DNA of 64,000 bases from Myxococcota bacterium (GCA_963169045.1 CAUJDF010000070.1:62001-126000), one strand, 5' to 3'; shown: positions 17,006 through 28,703, numbered from the stretch's first letter. Program-made: numbers and translations. The notes: a model not told the origin generated them from the sequence alone.

Positions 17006-17449
17006 TCAGAGGCCGATCTGCATCGGCAGCAGCCCGACCTCGGTCTCGATGTGGGCGCACGTGACGCAGGCGCCGGCCTGGGAAGACGCCGTGTGGCGCG
17101 TCACCTGCGCGCCGCCGCCGAGCGATGCCCAGCCCTCGCCGCGCCGCGCGTGCACCTCGACGAAGAGCGGGGGCGCCTCGATGAGCCACGTGTCCATCGG
17201 GAGGTCGACCGTGAAGCCGGTCGGGCCGCACGTCCAGAGGCCGAGGTCCTCGCCCACGCGGCCGTCGTCGCACGGCACCGTCCAGGTCTGCTCGAAGCCG
17301 CCCGCCGAGACCACGGCGACGAAGTCCCCATCGACGCGCTGGTCGAAGCGGACGGCGAGCGTCCCGTAGCAGCCCACGTCGACGCACCCGCTCTGCGCAT
17401 CGCAGCCGGACAGACACGCGCCGAGGGCGAGGAGACATCCGCGTCGCAT
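17006..17449 (-). CDS. Small Cys-containing lipoprotein
   Basis: MRRGCLLALGACLSGCDAQSGC lipobox. Confidence 0.65.
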   Translation of the reverse strand: MRRGCLLALGACLSGCDAQSGCVDVGCYGTLAVRFDQRVDGDFVAVVSAGGFEQTWTVPCDDGRVGEDLGLWTCGPTGFTVDLPMDTWLIEAPPLFVEVHARRGEGWASLGGGAQVTRHTASSQAGACVTCAHIETEVGLLPMQIGL

Positions 17450-17482
17450 CCGCCGCAGAATGCGCGGCGGCGGCGGACCGGG

Positions 17483-19096
<1,614 letters not shown>

Positions 19097-19194
19097 GGTG
19101 GCGGGACGTGTACCGGATTCGGCGCCCGAGGTCACTCCACTGGCTTCGCGCCGCGCGGCCGCCGTAAGCTCCCCCTGTTTCACGGGGGTGGGCC

Positions 19195-19782
19195 TTGCGT
19201 TTCACGACGGGATGGCTGGCCGGCACGCTGCTCCTCGGGACGGCGTGGGCCGAGGACGCGGGCGCGCCCGACGGCGAGCTGCGCGCGTGCGACACGCCGA
19301 CGTGGCGCACGCTCGGCACCGCGACGGAGCCGCGCGCGGTCAGCCTCGACCTGAGCGACCGCATCGACGACGGCTCCGCCGTGTTCGGCGGCGAGCTGCG
19401 CGTCGTCTTCGACTTCGTGCCCGACCGGGTGCGGGCGGACCACCTCTGGTTCCGCTTCCAGGGCGGCGGCTGGAACGAGTTCGCGCAGGTGCGCTGCGCG
19501 AGCCGGGAGCCGTGCGTCGCCGAGGCGGTGGCGCCGCTCGACCTCGACCTCGTCGACTTCACGGACGGCGCCGCGCAGATGGACATCGCGCAGGTCGACG
19601 GCACGCCCCTGCCGGTGACCGAGGTCTGCCTGGTGCTGACGGTCAGCCCGGTGCTGGCGCCGTCCGACGGCGGCGGCGACACCGGCGGCGCGGACGAGGG
19701 CGGCTGCGCCGCGGTGCCGGGCGCGCCGCTCGCCCTGCCGGGCGCGCTCCTGCTGCTCGTCCGCCGCAGGAGAAGGCGATGA
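19195..19782 (+). CDS. Secreted protein with MYXO-CTERM-like C-terminal sorting tail
   Basis: TTG start, signal peptide MRFTTGWLAGTLLLGTAWAED; C-term GGDTGGADEGGCAAVPGAPLALPGALLLLVRRRRRR*. Confidence 0.65.
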   Translation: MRFTTGWLAGTLLLGTAWAEDAGAPDGELRACDTPTWRTLGTATEPRAVSLDLSDRIDDGSAVFGGELRVVFDFVPDRVRADHLWFRFQGGGWNEFAQVRCASREPCVAEAVAPLDLDLVDFTDGAAQMDIAQVDGTPLPVTEVCLVLTVSPVLAPSDGGGDTGGADEGGCAAVPGAPLALPGALLLLVRRRRRR

Positions 19783-20630
19783 GCTTCGAGGACTTCCTGC
19801 GCGACGGCTGGGACGGGCACACCCGCGACGCGGCCGCGGTCGCCACGCGCCTGCCCGACGGCCTGGCGCTCGTGACGACGCCGGCCGAGGCGGCGCAGCT
19901 CGCGACGCTCGTGGCGCACGTGTACGGCGAGCACCTCGGCCGCTGGTCCGACGGGATCGCGCTGCTCGAGGCGCTGGGACGCCACGAGCCGACGGACGCC
20001 GCCGCCGTCGCGCGCGGCGTCGCCGCCCTGCGCTACTGCAAAGGCGAGCCGGTGGCGCTCGCCGATCCGGCCGACCGCCTGCGCGCGCTCGCCACCGCCG
20101 CCAGCGCACTCTGCGGCCAGCGCCGCGTCGACGACGCCGCCGTCGCCTTCCGCGCGGCGCTGGCGCTGGCCGGCGACGCCGCGGACCCGACCGTGGCGCG
20201 CGCCCTCGCCGTCACCGGCAACAACCTCGCCTGCGCGCTCGAAGAGCGGACCGATCGCGACGCCGCCGGCACAGAGCTGATGGTCGACGCCGCGCGCGCC
20301 GCCCGCCGCTTCTGGGCGGTCGCCGGCGGTTGGCTGCAGGTGGAGCGCGCCGAGTACCGCCTCGCCCGCTCGCTGACCCACGCCGGCCGCGCCGCCGAGG
20401 CCGCCGAGCACGCCCGCGCCTGCCTCGCGCTCTGCGAGGCGAACGGCGCCGACGCCTTCGAGCGCTTCTTCGGCTGGGAGGCGCTCGCCCTCGCGTCCCA
20501 CGCGGCCGGCGACACCACGACCGCCCACGATGCGCGCGCCCGCGCCGCCGCCTGCCTCGCCGACGTGCCCGCCGACCTCGCCGGCCTCTGCCGCGACGGC
20601 CTCGCCGGCCTCGACCGCACGCTCGCCTGA
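19779..20630 (+). CDS. TPR-like helical repeat protein
   Basis: ATGA-coupled to the upstream gene; Ala-rich helical hairpins (RVDDAAVAFRAALALAGDAADPTVARALAVTGNNLACALEE). Confidence 0.6.
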   Translation: MSFEDFLRDGWDGHTRDAAAVATRLPDGLALVTTPAEAAQLATLVAHVYGEHLGRWSDGIALLEALGRHEPTDAAAVARGVAALRYCKGEPVALADPADRLRALATAASALCGQRRVDDAAVAFRAALALAGDAADPTVARALAVTGNNLACALEERTDRDAAGTELMVDAARAARRFWAVAGGWLQVERAEYRLARSLTHAGRAAEAAEHARACLALCEANGADAFERFFGWEALALASHAAGDTTTAHDARARAAACLADVPADLAGLCRDGLAGLDRTLA

Positions 20631-20631
20631 C

Positions 20632-20988
20632 CTACCCGACGAGGCGCGCGATGGCCGAGAGCAGGTCCTCCGCCCGGAACGGCTTGCGCAGGAAGGCGTC
20701 GTAACCGTCGAAGCGCGCCCGCAGGGACGCCTCGGTCACGGCGCTCATCATCACGATGGGGATGTCGCGCCAGTCGCGGTGCTCGCGCATGGCGCGCGCC
20801 ATCGCGGCGCCGTCCATGAGCGGCATCATGAAGTCGAGCACGGCGACGTCCGGGCGGCGCTCGGCGAGGCGCTCGAGGCCCTTGCGTCCGTTGGCGGCGG
20901 TGAGCACGCGATAGCCGGCGTCCTCGAGCAGCGCCTCGAGCACGCTGACGATGCCGAACTCGTCGTCCACCACGAGGACCGTCTTCAC
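20632..20988 (-). CDS. CheY-like response regulator receiver
   Basis: VLVVDDEFGIVSVLEALLEDAGY, DVAVLDFMMPLMDG, IPIVMMSA, FLRKPF. Confidence 0.93.
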   Translation of the reverse strand: MKTVLVVDDEFGIVSVLEALLEDAGYRVLTAANGRKGLERLAERRPDVAVLDFMMPLMDGAAMARAMREHRDWRDIPIVMMSAVTEASLRARFDGYDAFLRKPFRAEDLLSAIARLVG

Positions 20989-20991
20989 GCG

Positions 20992-22500
20992 TCACTCCTC
21001 GGGTGGCCGGCGCCGGGCGGATCTCCGGCGGCGCGACGCGTGCTCGCCCGTCTCGTGCGGGAGGCCCGTCAGGATGCTCTCGTACCCCTCGAACGGCGCC
21101 TCGATCTGCACACCCTGCGCGGTGATCCGGAACGCGTGGAGCGCCGGGTCGAAGGCGCCGTCGCGCACCTTGGCGATCGAGATCAGCGGCACGAGGCGCC
21201 CGCGCACCTCGACGTAGCGCATCACGATCAGGTTCTCGACGAGCGACGAGAAGCCGGTGATCGGCACCTGCAGCACGGGGCCGAAGAGCTCGCGCGTCTC
21301 GAGCGTGCAGAGCGTCGTCACGCCCAGCGCGCGCAGCTCGTTGGCGAGCACCGAGAAGAAGCGGCTGATGCGCGACGGATCGATCGCCGACTCCATGAAG
21401 CCGCCGAGCCCGTCGATGACGAGCCGTTCGACCCCCGCCTTCTTCACGGCCTCGAGGAGGTGGTGGCCCAGCTCGTCGAGGAGGTTCTCGCCCTGCGGAA
21501 ACCACTCGACGCGCACATCGCCGCGCGCCTCCTTCGCGCCGAGGTCGAAGCCGATGGCGCGCGCCTTCGCGCGCAGGCGGTCCGGCGTCTCGTACAGGCC
21601 GAAGAAGAGGCCGGGCGCCTCCGTCGTCGCGGGCGCGAGGAACTGGAGGGCCAGCGTGGTCTTGCCCGCGCCGGAGGGGCCCATCAGCGCGGTCGTCGAG
21701 GCGAAGGGCACGCCGCCCGGCAGCAGCGCGTCGAGGGCCGCGACGCCGCTGGTGATGCGCCCCTCGGGGCTCGCCGGCCGCCGCGACGGCGTCGCGAGCG
21801 CCGTCTCGAGGCGCGGGTAGACGCGGATCCCGTCGGGCGTGATGCGGAAGGAGTGGCGCCCGCGCAGCGTGCCGCTCCCGCGGAACTTGCGCACCTGCAG
21901 ACAGCGCTCCGTCCGCATCTCGTGGAGTCGGTCCTCGAGCTCGATCAGCCCGTCGACCATCGTGTGCTCGGGGACGACCGCCGGCGTGCGGCCGCTCGTG
22001 AGCAGGAACACCGTGCAGTCGGCGGCGGCGGCGTGGCTCTGCAGCTCGTGGATGAACTTCTTGAACTCGCGGTCGGAGGGCGCGCTCTCCTCGGCCGCCA
22101 CGAGCCCGTCGAGGACGAGCACGCCGGCGCGGTGCCCGCGGATCTCGCGCCGCAGCAGGTCGATGAGGCCCTTCAGGCCCTCGTCTTCGAGCGTGCGGAA
22201 GGCGCTGACGTAGTAGATGCGCTCGGGGATGGCCGACTCGTCGAAGAAGCTCATCGGCCGCAGGTGCTGCAGCATCCGCGTGTGCGACTCGGCGAGCAGC
22301 GTCACGTAGACCGCGCGCCCCCCGCTCGCCGCGTGGTGGAAGCAGATCTGGTTGGCGAAGATGGTCTTCCCGGCGCCGGGCGTGCCCTGGAAGATGTAGA
22401 CGCCGCCCTTGAGGAAGCCGCCCTTCAGGACCTCGTCCATCCCCGGGACGCCGCTCGGCACCCGCTGGAGCGCGGCGGCCGTCTCCCCGATCGCGTTCAT
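20992..22500 (-). CDS. KaiC-like tandem RecA-fold ATPase
   Basis: Two P-loops (QGTPGAGKTIFANQICF, MGPSGAGKTTLALQFL); GVPGMDEVLKGGFLKGGVYIF; VRKFRGSGTLRGRHSFRITPDGIRVYPRLE is KaiC-typical. Confidence 0.88.
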   Translation of the reverse strand: MNAIGETAAALQRVPSGVPGMDEVLKGGFLKGGVYIFQGTPGAGKTIFANQICFHHAASGGRAVYVTLLAESHTRMLQHLRPMSFFDESAIPERIYYVSAFRTLEDEGLKGLIDLLRREIRGHRAGVLVLDGLVAAEESAPSDREFKKFIHELQSHAAAADCTVFLLTSGRTPAVVPEHTMVDGLIELEDRLHEMRTERCLQVRKFRGSGTLRGRHSFRITPDGIRVYPRLETALATPSRRPASPEGRITSGVAALDALLPGGVPFASTTALMGPSGAGKTTLALQFLAPATTEAPGLFFGLYETPDRLRAKARAIGFDLGAKEARGDVRVEWFPQGENLLDELGHHLLEAVKKAGVERLVIDGLGGFMESAIDPSRISRFFSVLANELRALGVTTLCTLETRELFGPVLQVPITGFSSLVENLIVMRYVEVRGRLVPLISIAKVRDGAFDPALHAFRITAQGVQIEAPFEGYESILTGLPHETGEHASRRRRSARRRPPEE

Positions 22501-23243
22501 GAGGCGTCCGTCTCCCGTTCGATGGGCAGGCGGACCGTGAACGCCGATCCGCGGCCCGGAGTGCTCTCGATGGCGATCGACCCGCCGTGCGCCTCGACGA
22601 GCGAGCGCGCGAGCCACAGCCCGATGCCGAAGCCGCCGCGCGAGTGCGGGCCGACCACCTGCTCGAAGCGCTCGAAGATGCGCCGCTGGTCCTCTTCGGA
22701 GATGCCGATGCCGCGGTCGCGCACCGTCAGCACCGCGTCGTCGCCGTCGCGCGCCAGCGTCACGTCGACCGGCGCGCCCGCGCCGTACTTCAGCGCGTTC
22801 GACAGCAGGTTGCCGGCGACCTGCTCGACCGCGAGCCGGTCCCAGCGCCCGCTCAGGGTGGGCGGCAGCGACGGCCGCAGCTCGACCTGGTGGAAGGTCG
22901 CCTCGGCGGAGGCGGCGTCGAGCACCGCGCACACGACCGGCACCATGTCGAACCGCTCGCGGTCGAGGTGCAGGCCGCCGGTGGTGATGCGCGAGACGTC
23001 GAGGAGCACGGTCGCCCGCCTGACGTAGCGATCGACGGTGAGCTGCACCTTCTCCAGCCGCTCGACCAGCTCGCGATCGCCCTTGCGGTGCGCCACGCTC
23101 AGCATGACGGTGACCTGCAGCGCCAGCGCGTGCATCGGGTTGCGCAGCTCGTGCGCGGCGATCGCGAGGAACTCGTCGCGCGCGCGGACGGCCTCGCGCA
23201 GCGCGGCGATCGTCCTCTCGAGCTCTTCCACGTCGTTCGGCAC
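22497..23243 (-). CDS. Sensor histidine kinase (soluble, no recognised sensor domain)
   Basis: H-box FLAIAAHELRNPMHAL, N-box NLLSNALKYG, G1 VRDRGIGIS, G2 GFGIGLWLARSLVEAHGG. Confidence 0.92.
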   Translation of the reverse strand: MPNDVEELERTIAALREAVRARDEFLAIAAHELRNPMHALALQVTVMLSVAHRKGDRELVERLEKVQLTVDRYVRRATVLLDVSRITTGGLHLDRERFDMVPVVCAVLDAASAEATFHQVELRPSLPPTLSGRWDRLAVEQVAGNLLSNALKYGAGAPVDVTLARDGDDAVLTVRDRGIGISEEDQRRIFERFEQVVGPHSRGGFGIGLWLARSLVEAHGGSIAIESTPGRGSAFTVRLPIERETDAS

Positions 23244-23483
23244 CGGCTACCTGCCACACGGGGCGTCGCGACGACCCTCGGGATCCGTCTGAGCACCCGG
23301 CGGTCGGCGCGGTCGCGCCTGCGCGCCGAACGTCCCCGACTCTGCGCGGCGTCGAGCGCCCGCTCGAGCGGCGCGGACCGGGCGGGGTCGGTTCGCCAGG
23401 TCAGCGCCCCCATCGCCGGGTCGCGCGCCGTGCCCTCGAGGTGGTCGCGCGGCCGCCCGTCGTCGGGCACGGCGCGCCGATCG

Positions 23484-25409
23484 TCAGGCCTTCTCGCTGA
23501 GGGCGCCCCACCGCGCGTACAGCCGCTCGACCTCGGCGCGCGCCGCGGCGAGCGCCGCGTTCAGGCCGGGCACCTCGGCGCCGCGGGACTTGTAGAGGTC
23601 GGGATCGGCGAGCGCCGCCTCGACCTCGGCGACGCGGGCCTCGGCGGCCTCGATCGCCGGTTCGATGCCCTCGAGCTCGATCTTCTCGGCGTAGGTCAGC
23701 TTCGCCGGCTTCGGCGTGTCCGACGGGGCCCTCTTGACGGGCGCGGGCGCCGGTTCGGTGCCGGCCTTGGGGCGCCGCTCGACCCACTCGGTGTAGTTGC
23801 CCTCGTAGAAGACGACGCGCCCGTCCCCCTCGAACGCGAGGATGCCCGTCGCCACCCGGTCGAGGAACCAGCGGTCGTGCGACACGACGAGCGCGCAACC
23901 CGGGAAGCCGGTCAGGCCCTCCTCGAGCGCGCTCAGGGTCATCAGGTCGAGGTCGTTCGTCGGCTCGTCGAGGATGAGCAGGTTGCCGCCCTCGCGCAGC
24001 AGCCGCGTGAGCTGCACGCGGTTGCGCTCGCCGCCCGAGAGCTGCCCCACGCGCGCGCCCGCCAGCCGGTCGTCGAGCAGCATCATGCGCAGGAACGTGC
24101 GCACGTGGACCGGGCCGTCCGGCAGCCACACCTGGTCGTTCTCGGCCGCCACCGCCTCGATGACCGTCTGCTCGTCGCGCAGGTCGGAGCGCGTCTGGTC
24201 GAGGAAGAGCGGCTTCGTGTTCTGGCCCATCTTGACCGAGCCCGCGTCCGGCTCGATCTGCCCGAGGATCGTGCGGATGAGCGTCGTCTTCCCGACGCCG
24301 TTCGGGCCGACGATGCCGATGCGATCGCCGGGCTTCATCACGAGGTCGAGGCCGCGGAAGAGCGTCTTGCCGCCGAGCGACTTCGTGAGGCCGTGCAGCT
24401 CGAGCACGGTGCCGCCGAGGCGCGGCCCCGGCGGGATCTGGAGCGCGATCGAGCGCTGGTCGGGGCGCAGGTCGGTGGGGACGTTGCTCGCGGCGGCCTC
24501 GAAGCGCTGGATGCGCGCCTTCTGCTTCGTCGAGCGCGCGGGCGTGCCGGCGCGGATCCAGACGAGCTCGCGGCGCACGAACGCGGCGCGCTGCGCCTCC
24601 TGCTCGGACTCGGCGTGCAGGCGCTCGGCGCGCTGCTCGAGGTAGCGCCCGTAGCCGCCCTCGTAGCTGTGCACGCGCCCGCGGTCGAGCTCGAGGATGC
24701 GCGTGGCGACGCGGTCGAGGAAGTAGCGGTCGTGGGTGACGAGCAGGAGCGCGCCGGGCATGGCGAGCAGCTTGTCCTCGAGCCAGTCGGTCGTCGTCGC
24801 GTCGAGGTGGTTCGTCGGCTCGTCGAGCGCGAGCAGGTCGGGCCCGGCGAGGAACGCGCAGGCGAGCGCCACGCGGCGCCGCTCGCCGATCGACAGCGTG
24901 TCGACGTCGCGGTCCCCGGGCGGGACGCCGAGCGCCGAGGCCACCTCGCGGATGCGGTGCGCGAGGTCCCAGCCGCCGAGCGCCTCGAGCCGCTCGTGCA
25001 GCTTCACCTGCTCCTCGAGCGCGGCCTCGAGCGCCGGCCCGTCGAGCGTGGCCATGCGCCCCTCGAGCGCCGTCAGCCGCTCGAGCACCCGCGAGTGCTC
25101 CGCGTGCGCCGACTCGAGCACCTCGCGGACGCGCCGGCCCGCCGGCAGCGTCGGCTCCTGCGGCACGTACACGAGGCGCAGGTCGCGCCGGCGCGTCACC
25201 GTCCCGCCGTCGACGGGCTCGGGCGTACCCGCGGCGTCGCCGACGAGCACGCGCAGCAGCGTCGACTTGCCGGCGCCGTTCAGGCCGACGAGGCCGACGC
25301 GGTCCTGCGCGGACAGGCCGAGGTCGACCCCGGCGAAGAGGGTGCGGGCGCCGATGCGCTTTTCGAGGTCGCGGACGCCGAGGATCGGCTCGTCGGGGGA
25401 GAGGGCCAC
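23484..25409 (-). CDS. uup: ABC-F family ATP-binding protein (Uup-like)
   Basis: GLNGAGKSTLLR, LSIGERRRVALACAFL, GPNGVGKTTLIR, LSGGERNRVQLTRLL, DEPTNDLDLMTL; C-terminal coiled coil. Confidence 0.9.
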   Translation of the reverse strand: MALSPDEPILGVRDLEKRIGARTLFAGVDLGLSAQDRVGLVGLNGAGKSTLLRVLVGDAAGTPEPVDGGTVTRRRDLRLVYVPQEPTLPAGRRVREVLESAHAEHSRVLERLTALEGRMATLDGPALEAALEEQVKLHERLEALGGWDLAHRIREVASALGVPPGDRDVDTLSIGERRRVALACAFLAGPDLLALDEPTNHLDATTTDWLEDKLLAMPGALLLVTHDRYFLDRVATRILELDRGRVHSYEGGYGRYLEQRAERLHAESEQEAQRAAFVRRELVWIRAGTPARSTKQKARIQRFEAAASNVPTDLRPDQRSIALQIPPGPRLGGTVLELHGLTKSLGGKTLFRGLDLVMKPGDRIGIVGPNGVGKTTLIRTILGQIEPDAGSVKMGQNTKPLFLDQTRSDLRDEQTVIEAVAAENDQVWLPDGPVHVRTFLRMMLLDDRLAGARVGQLSGGERNRVQLTRLLREGGNLLILDEPTNDLDLMTLSALEEGLTGFPGCALVVSHDRWFLDRVATGILAFEGDGRVVFYEGNYTEWVERRPKAGTEPAPAPVKRAPSDTPKPAKLTYAEKIELEGIEPAIEAAEARVAEVEAALADPDLYKSRGAEVPGLNAALAAARAEVERLYARWGALSEKA

Positions 25410-25427
25410 GGCACTCCGTTCAGAGGC

Positions 25428-26051
25428 TCAGGGGAAGGTGAATCCGGATCCTTCGAGGCGGGCGCAGGCGAGCGCCTTCTCCTTGGCGACGTCGCTGGCG
25501 ATGCCGCGCAGCCGCGCCTTGGGGAGGCCGGCGCCGCTCTCGGCGGCGCGCGCCGCGAGCTTCGCCGCGAGCTGTTGCTCGTTCAGCCCCGCCTTGCCGC
25601 GGCACCACTCGTCGGCCCAGCCCGCCATCTGCCCGCGCACCTGCTCGTCCCGCGAGATCTCGGGCGCGGCGCCGCCCCGCTGCCCCGCGAGCAGGCGGCC
25701 GAGCGCGGCGTTCGACGCCACCTTCGGCACGTCGTTGACCTCGAAGCGGCTCTCGCAGGTCGTCTGCAGCGCGTCGCCGGCGCGCTTGAACTTCGCGGCG
25801 AGGTCGCGGGCCAGCGCGCCCTGCAGCACGAACCAGGTCTCGTCGACGCCGTCGCCGGACGCGCGCGCCACGTCGCCGTCGGAGGGCTTGCCGTCGGTGT
25901 CGCGGTCCCAGACGGACAGCAGCAGGCGCCGCTGCCGGCCGCCGTCCGCGAAAAGGTGTTCGTAGCCTTCCCAGCGGATCTGGCCGAACTCCTTCGGGCA
26001 CGGAGGCGGGGCGCCGAGCGTGACGACGAGCGCGAGCGTGGGCGTGAGCAT
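25428..26051 (-). CDS. Hypothetical secreted protein
   Basis: MLTPTLALVVTLGAPPPCPKEFGQIRWEGYEHLF; short signal peptide, 208 aa. Confidence 0.6.
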   Translation of the reverse strand: MLTPTLALVVTLGAPPPCPKEFGQIRWEGYEHLFADGGRQRRLLLSVWDRDTDGKPSDGDVARASGDGVDETWFVLQGALARDLAAKFKRAGDALQTTCESRFEVNDVPKVASNAALGRLLAGQRGGAAPEISRDEQVRGQMAGWADEWCRGKAGLNEQQLAAKLAARAAESGAGLPKARLRGIASDVAKEKALACARLEGSGFTFP

Positions 26052-26147
26052 GGGGGCAACCTCCGCCCGGCAGGATACCGACGCGTCGAACTGCAGGCGA
26101 ACCCCGTGCTCGTGCTCGGAGCGGGCGAGCACGCACGCGCGGCGGCG

Positions 26148-27272
26148 TCAGCCCTCGGTGGGCGGGTCCTTGGGGGCGCCGCCGGTAGGCAGCGGCTTGA
26201 GCGAGAGCTTGAGCGGCGAGCCCGGCGTCGGCCACGGATCGGCCTTCTTCGGCTCGACGGGGGGCGTCGTCGTCGCCGGCGCCGGCACGGCGGGCCACGG
26301 CGACGTCGGCGTGTGCTCGGGCGCCTCGCTGTCGCCGGCGGGCGGCGTCGCCGGCCACTCGGCGGTCGCGCTCTCGTCGGACGCGGGCGCCGGCGCAGCC
26401 TGCTCGACCGGCACGGCCTCGGCCGCCGGCGTGGCCTGCTGCACCACCTCGGCCGCCGGCGCGGCCTCGGCCGCCGGCTTCGGCGCGCGCCCCTCGGCCT
26501 CGACCCGCGCGCGCGCCTCGCGCGTCGCCTGCTCGATCGCCTCGGCCAGCTTCTGCTCGAAGAGCTGCTGCAGGCCGCGCCCGCGGTCGATCTCCGCCTC
26601 GAACTGCAGCTGCAGGATGCGGTAGGCCTTCCGCTCGGCCCGCAGGTTGTGCTGCAGGTCCTGCAACACGCGCTGCGCGGTGTGCGCCTCGCTCTTGCGC
26701 TTCTCGTCGGCCTCGCGCGCCTGGCGCTCGAGCTTCACGATCCGCTCGTGCAGCCCGTCGCGCTCGCGCCGCAGCTCGCCGATCTGCGCCTCGAGCTTCT
26801 CGACGTCGGGACCGCGCTGGACCGGCGCCGGCCGCGGGCGCTCCGCCGCCGCCCGCTCCGCCGCGGCGCGCTCCGCCTCGGCCTTCTTCGCGCGCTCCTC
26901 GGCGCCGCCGACCACCTTCTCGAGCTCGGCCCGGCGCGCCTGCGCCACCTCGGCGCGGTCGTTGGCCTCGAGCATCGCGGCGCGGTACTCGCGCGCCTCG
27001 GTCTGCAGCGCCTCGATGCGCGCCTTCAGCTCGGCGGTGGCCCGCTCGCTCTGCTCGCGGTTCTCGCCGACCTTCGACGCCTTGTCCTCGGCCTTCTTGC
27101 GCGCCTGCTGCGCCTGCGCCGCCGCCTCGGCCTTCTCGGCCGCCAGCTTGCGCTGGTGCTCGGCGTCGTCGCGCGCCGTCTTCAGCTCGCCGCGGAGCTT
27201 CGCCAGCTCGCCCTCGAGCGCCTCGATCCGTTCGCGCTGCTCGCGAACGCGAGCGCCGTCGAAAAGTCCCAT
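26148..27272 (-). CDS. Coiled-coil protein with Pro/Ala-rich C-terminal tail
   Basis: MGLFDGARVREQRERIEALEGELAKLRGELKTARDDAEHQRKLAAEKAEAAAQAQQARKKAEDKAS..., long heptad region. Confidence 0.7.
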   Translation of the reverse strand: MGLFDGARVREQRERIEALEGELAKLRGELKTARDDAEHQRKLAAEKAEAAAQAQQARKKAEDKASKVGENREQSERATAELKARIEALQTEAREYRAAMLEANDRAEVAQARRAELEKVVGGAEERAKKAEAERAAAERAAAERPRPAPVQRGPDVEKLEAQIGELRRERDGLHERIVKLERQAREADEKRKSEAHTAQRVLQDLQHNLRAERKAYRILQLQFEAEIDRGRGLQQLFEQKLAEAIEQATREARARVEAEGRAPKPAAEAAPAAEVVQQATPAAEAVPVEQAAPAPASDESATAEWPATPPAGDSEAPEHTPTSPWPAVPAPATTTPPVEPKKADPWPTPGSPLKLSLKPLPTGGAPKDPPTEG

Positions 27273-27353
27273 CGATTCCTCCAGGGTCCGCGGAGCGGCG
27301 GAGCATAGCGAGGGTCGGTTCCGTCGTCCAACGGTTCCCCGTACGATGCGCGC

Positions 27354-27887
27354 ATGGAACTGAACGCGATCGACAAGCCTTCCGACGTCCCCGCCGCCTG
27401 GCGCGGCACCCCCATCGGCGACCTGCTCGAGTACCACGACCTCGGACGGCCGTTCGACGAGTACCCGGCCGCGCGGCTGCTCATCGGCATGTGCATGGAC
27501 CACCGCACGCAGCTGCGGGTCCCCGACAACTTCGCCTACATCCTGCGGTCGGGCGGCGCCAACCTGCGGCCGAGCGAGTTCAAGGTGTCGTACGCCATCG
27601 CGGTGGGCGGCGTGCGCGCGATCGCGCTGATGGGCCACACGCAGTGCGGGATGGTGAACCTGCACGCGCGGCGCGGGCAGTTCGTGGAGGGGCTCATCGA
27701 CGCGGGGTGGGAGCGCGACCGGGCGGAGCAGCACTTCGACGTGCTCGCGCCGCACTTCGAGGTCGTCGACGCGGCGGAGTTCGTGAAGCTCGAGACGGCG
27801 CGCCTGCGCTGGCGCTACCCGAAGGTGCTGGTCTGTCCGCTGATCTATCGGGTCGAGGACAACCGCATCTACATCGTCCCCGAGTAG
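27354..27887 (+). CDS. Beta-class carbonic anhydrase-like protein
   Basis: GMCMDHRTQ (CxDxR), FAYILRSGGANL, MGHTQCGM (HxxC). Confidence 0.82.
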   Translation: MELNAIDKPSDVPAAWRGTPIGDLLEYHDLGRPFDEYPAARLLIGMCMDHRTQLRVPDNFAYILRSGGANLRPSEFKVSYAIAVGGVRAIALMGHTQCGMVNLHARRGQFVEGLIDAGWERDRAEQHFDVLAPHFEVVDAAEFVKLETARLRWRYPKVLVCPLIYRVEDNRIYIVPE

Positions 27888-27893
27888 GCGGGA

Positions 27894-28703
27894 TCAGTTC
27901 GACTCGTCGGGCTCGACGGCCGGGGACTCGGCGGCCGGCTTCGCGACGGGCTTCGCGGCGGCGCGCTTCGGCCGGGCGAGCGCGCGGCGCGCCTCGAGCA
28001 GCTCGTCGTAGAGCGTGAAGAGCTGGGTCTCGAGCGTCGGCGGCAGGGTCGCGTCGTCGGCGAGCTCGTCGCGGAGCGTGGCGCGGGCGCGGTTCAGCAA
28101 CCCGTTCAGGCGCTGCAGCTCGTGCGCGATCCCGCGTCCGCGCCCCGGCGGCCGCCGCGCGGTCTCACCGCGCAGGGCGCCGCCGACCAGCTCCCCGGTG
28201 AGGCCTTCCCCCAGGTCGCACCACCGCACGGCGCGCGCGCCGAAGTCTCCGCCGCCGGCGGGCGACGGGAGGCGCGCCAGCGCGGCCTCGAGGTCGGCGA
28301 GGCGGGCGCGGACGGCCGAGGCCTGCGCGACGCGCGTCGCGGCGCGCGTCTTCTTGGTCGGCTGCCGGCCGAGGGCCGCCAGCACCTCCGACGCGCCCGC
28401 GGACACTTCCGGCGCGAGCGTCGTGTCCTCCGCGATCGCCGACAGCCCGTGCCAGAGGACCTTCGACTGCGCCGTGTGGACGCGCAGCAGCTCCTTCATC
28501 GCGCTCGGCACGATGACGCGCGGCGCCGCCGCGTCGCGAACCAACGCCTTCAGCTCCGCGACGGAGCGCTCGATCGGACCGACATACAGGCGCCCGGCCG
28601 CCGTCACGCAGAACCGTTCGCGGTCGGGGCCCGTGAGGCGCTCGCCGAACGCCACCGCCGACTCGCGATCGAGCACACCCGCCTGCTTCTTCGTCTTCGC
28701 CAT
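27894..28703 (-). CDS. Hypothetical protein
   Basis: 270 aa MAKTKKQAGVLDRESAVAFGERLTGPDRERFCVTAAGRLYVGPIERS...; no family recognised. Confidence 0.65.
   Translation of the reverse strand: MAKTKKQAGVLDRESAVAFGERLTGPDRERFCVTAAGRLYVGPIERSVAELKALVRDAAAPRVIVPSAMKELLRVHTAQSKVLWHGLSAIAEDTTLAPEVSAGASEVLAALGRQPTKKTRAATRVAQASAVRARLADLEAALARLPSPAGGGDFGARAVRWCDLGEGLTGELVGGALRGETARRPPGRGRGIAHELQRLNGLLNRARATLRDELADDATLPPTLETQLFTLYDELLEARRALARPKRAAAKPVAKPAAESPAVEPDESN

Noticed and set aside
23244-23483. Possible extra small gene between the histidine kinase and the Uup-like gene (ORF 23099-23470 minus)
   Set aside because: It overlaps the kinase start, has no RBS or recognisable motif, and has a composition typical of spurious ORFs.
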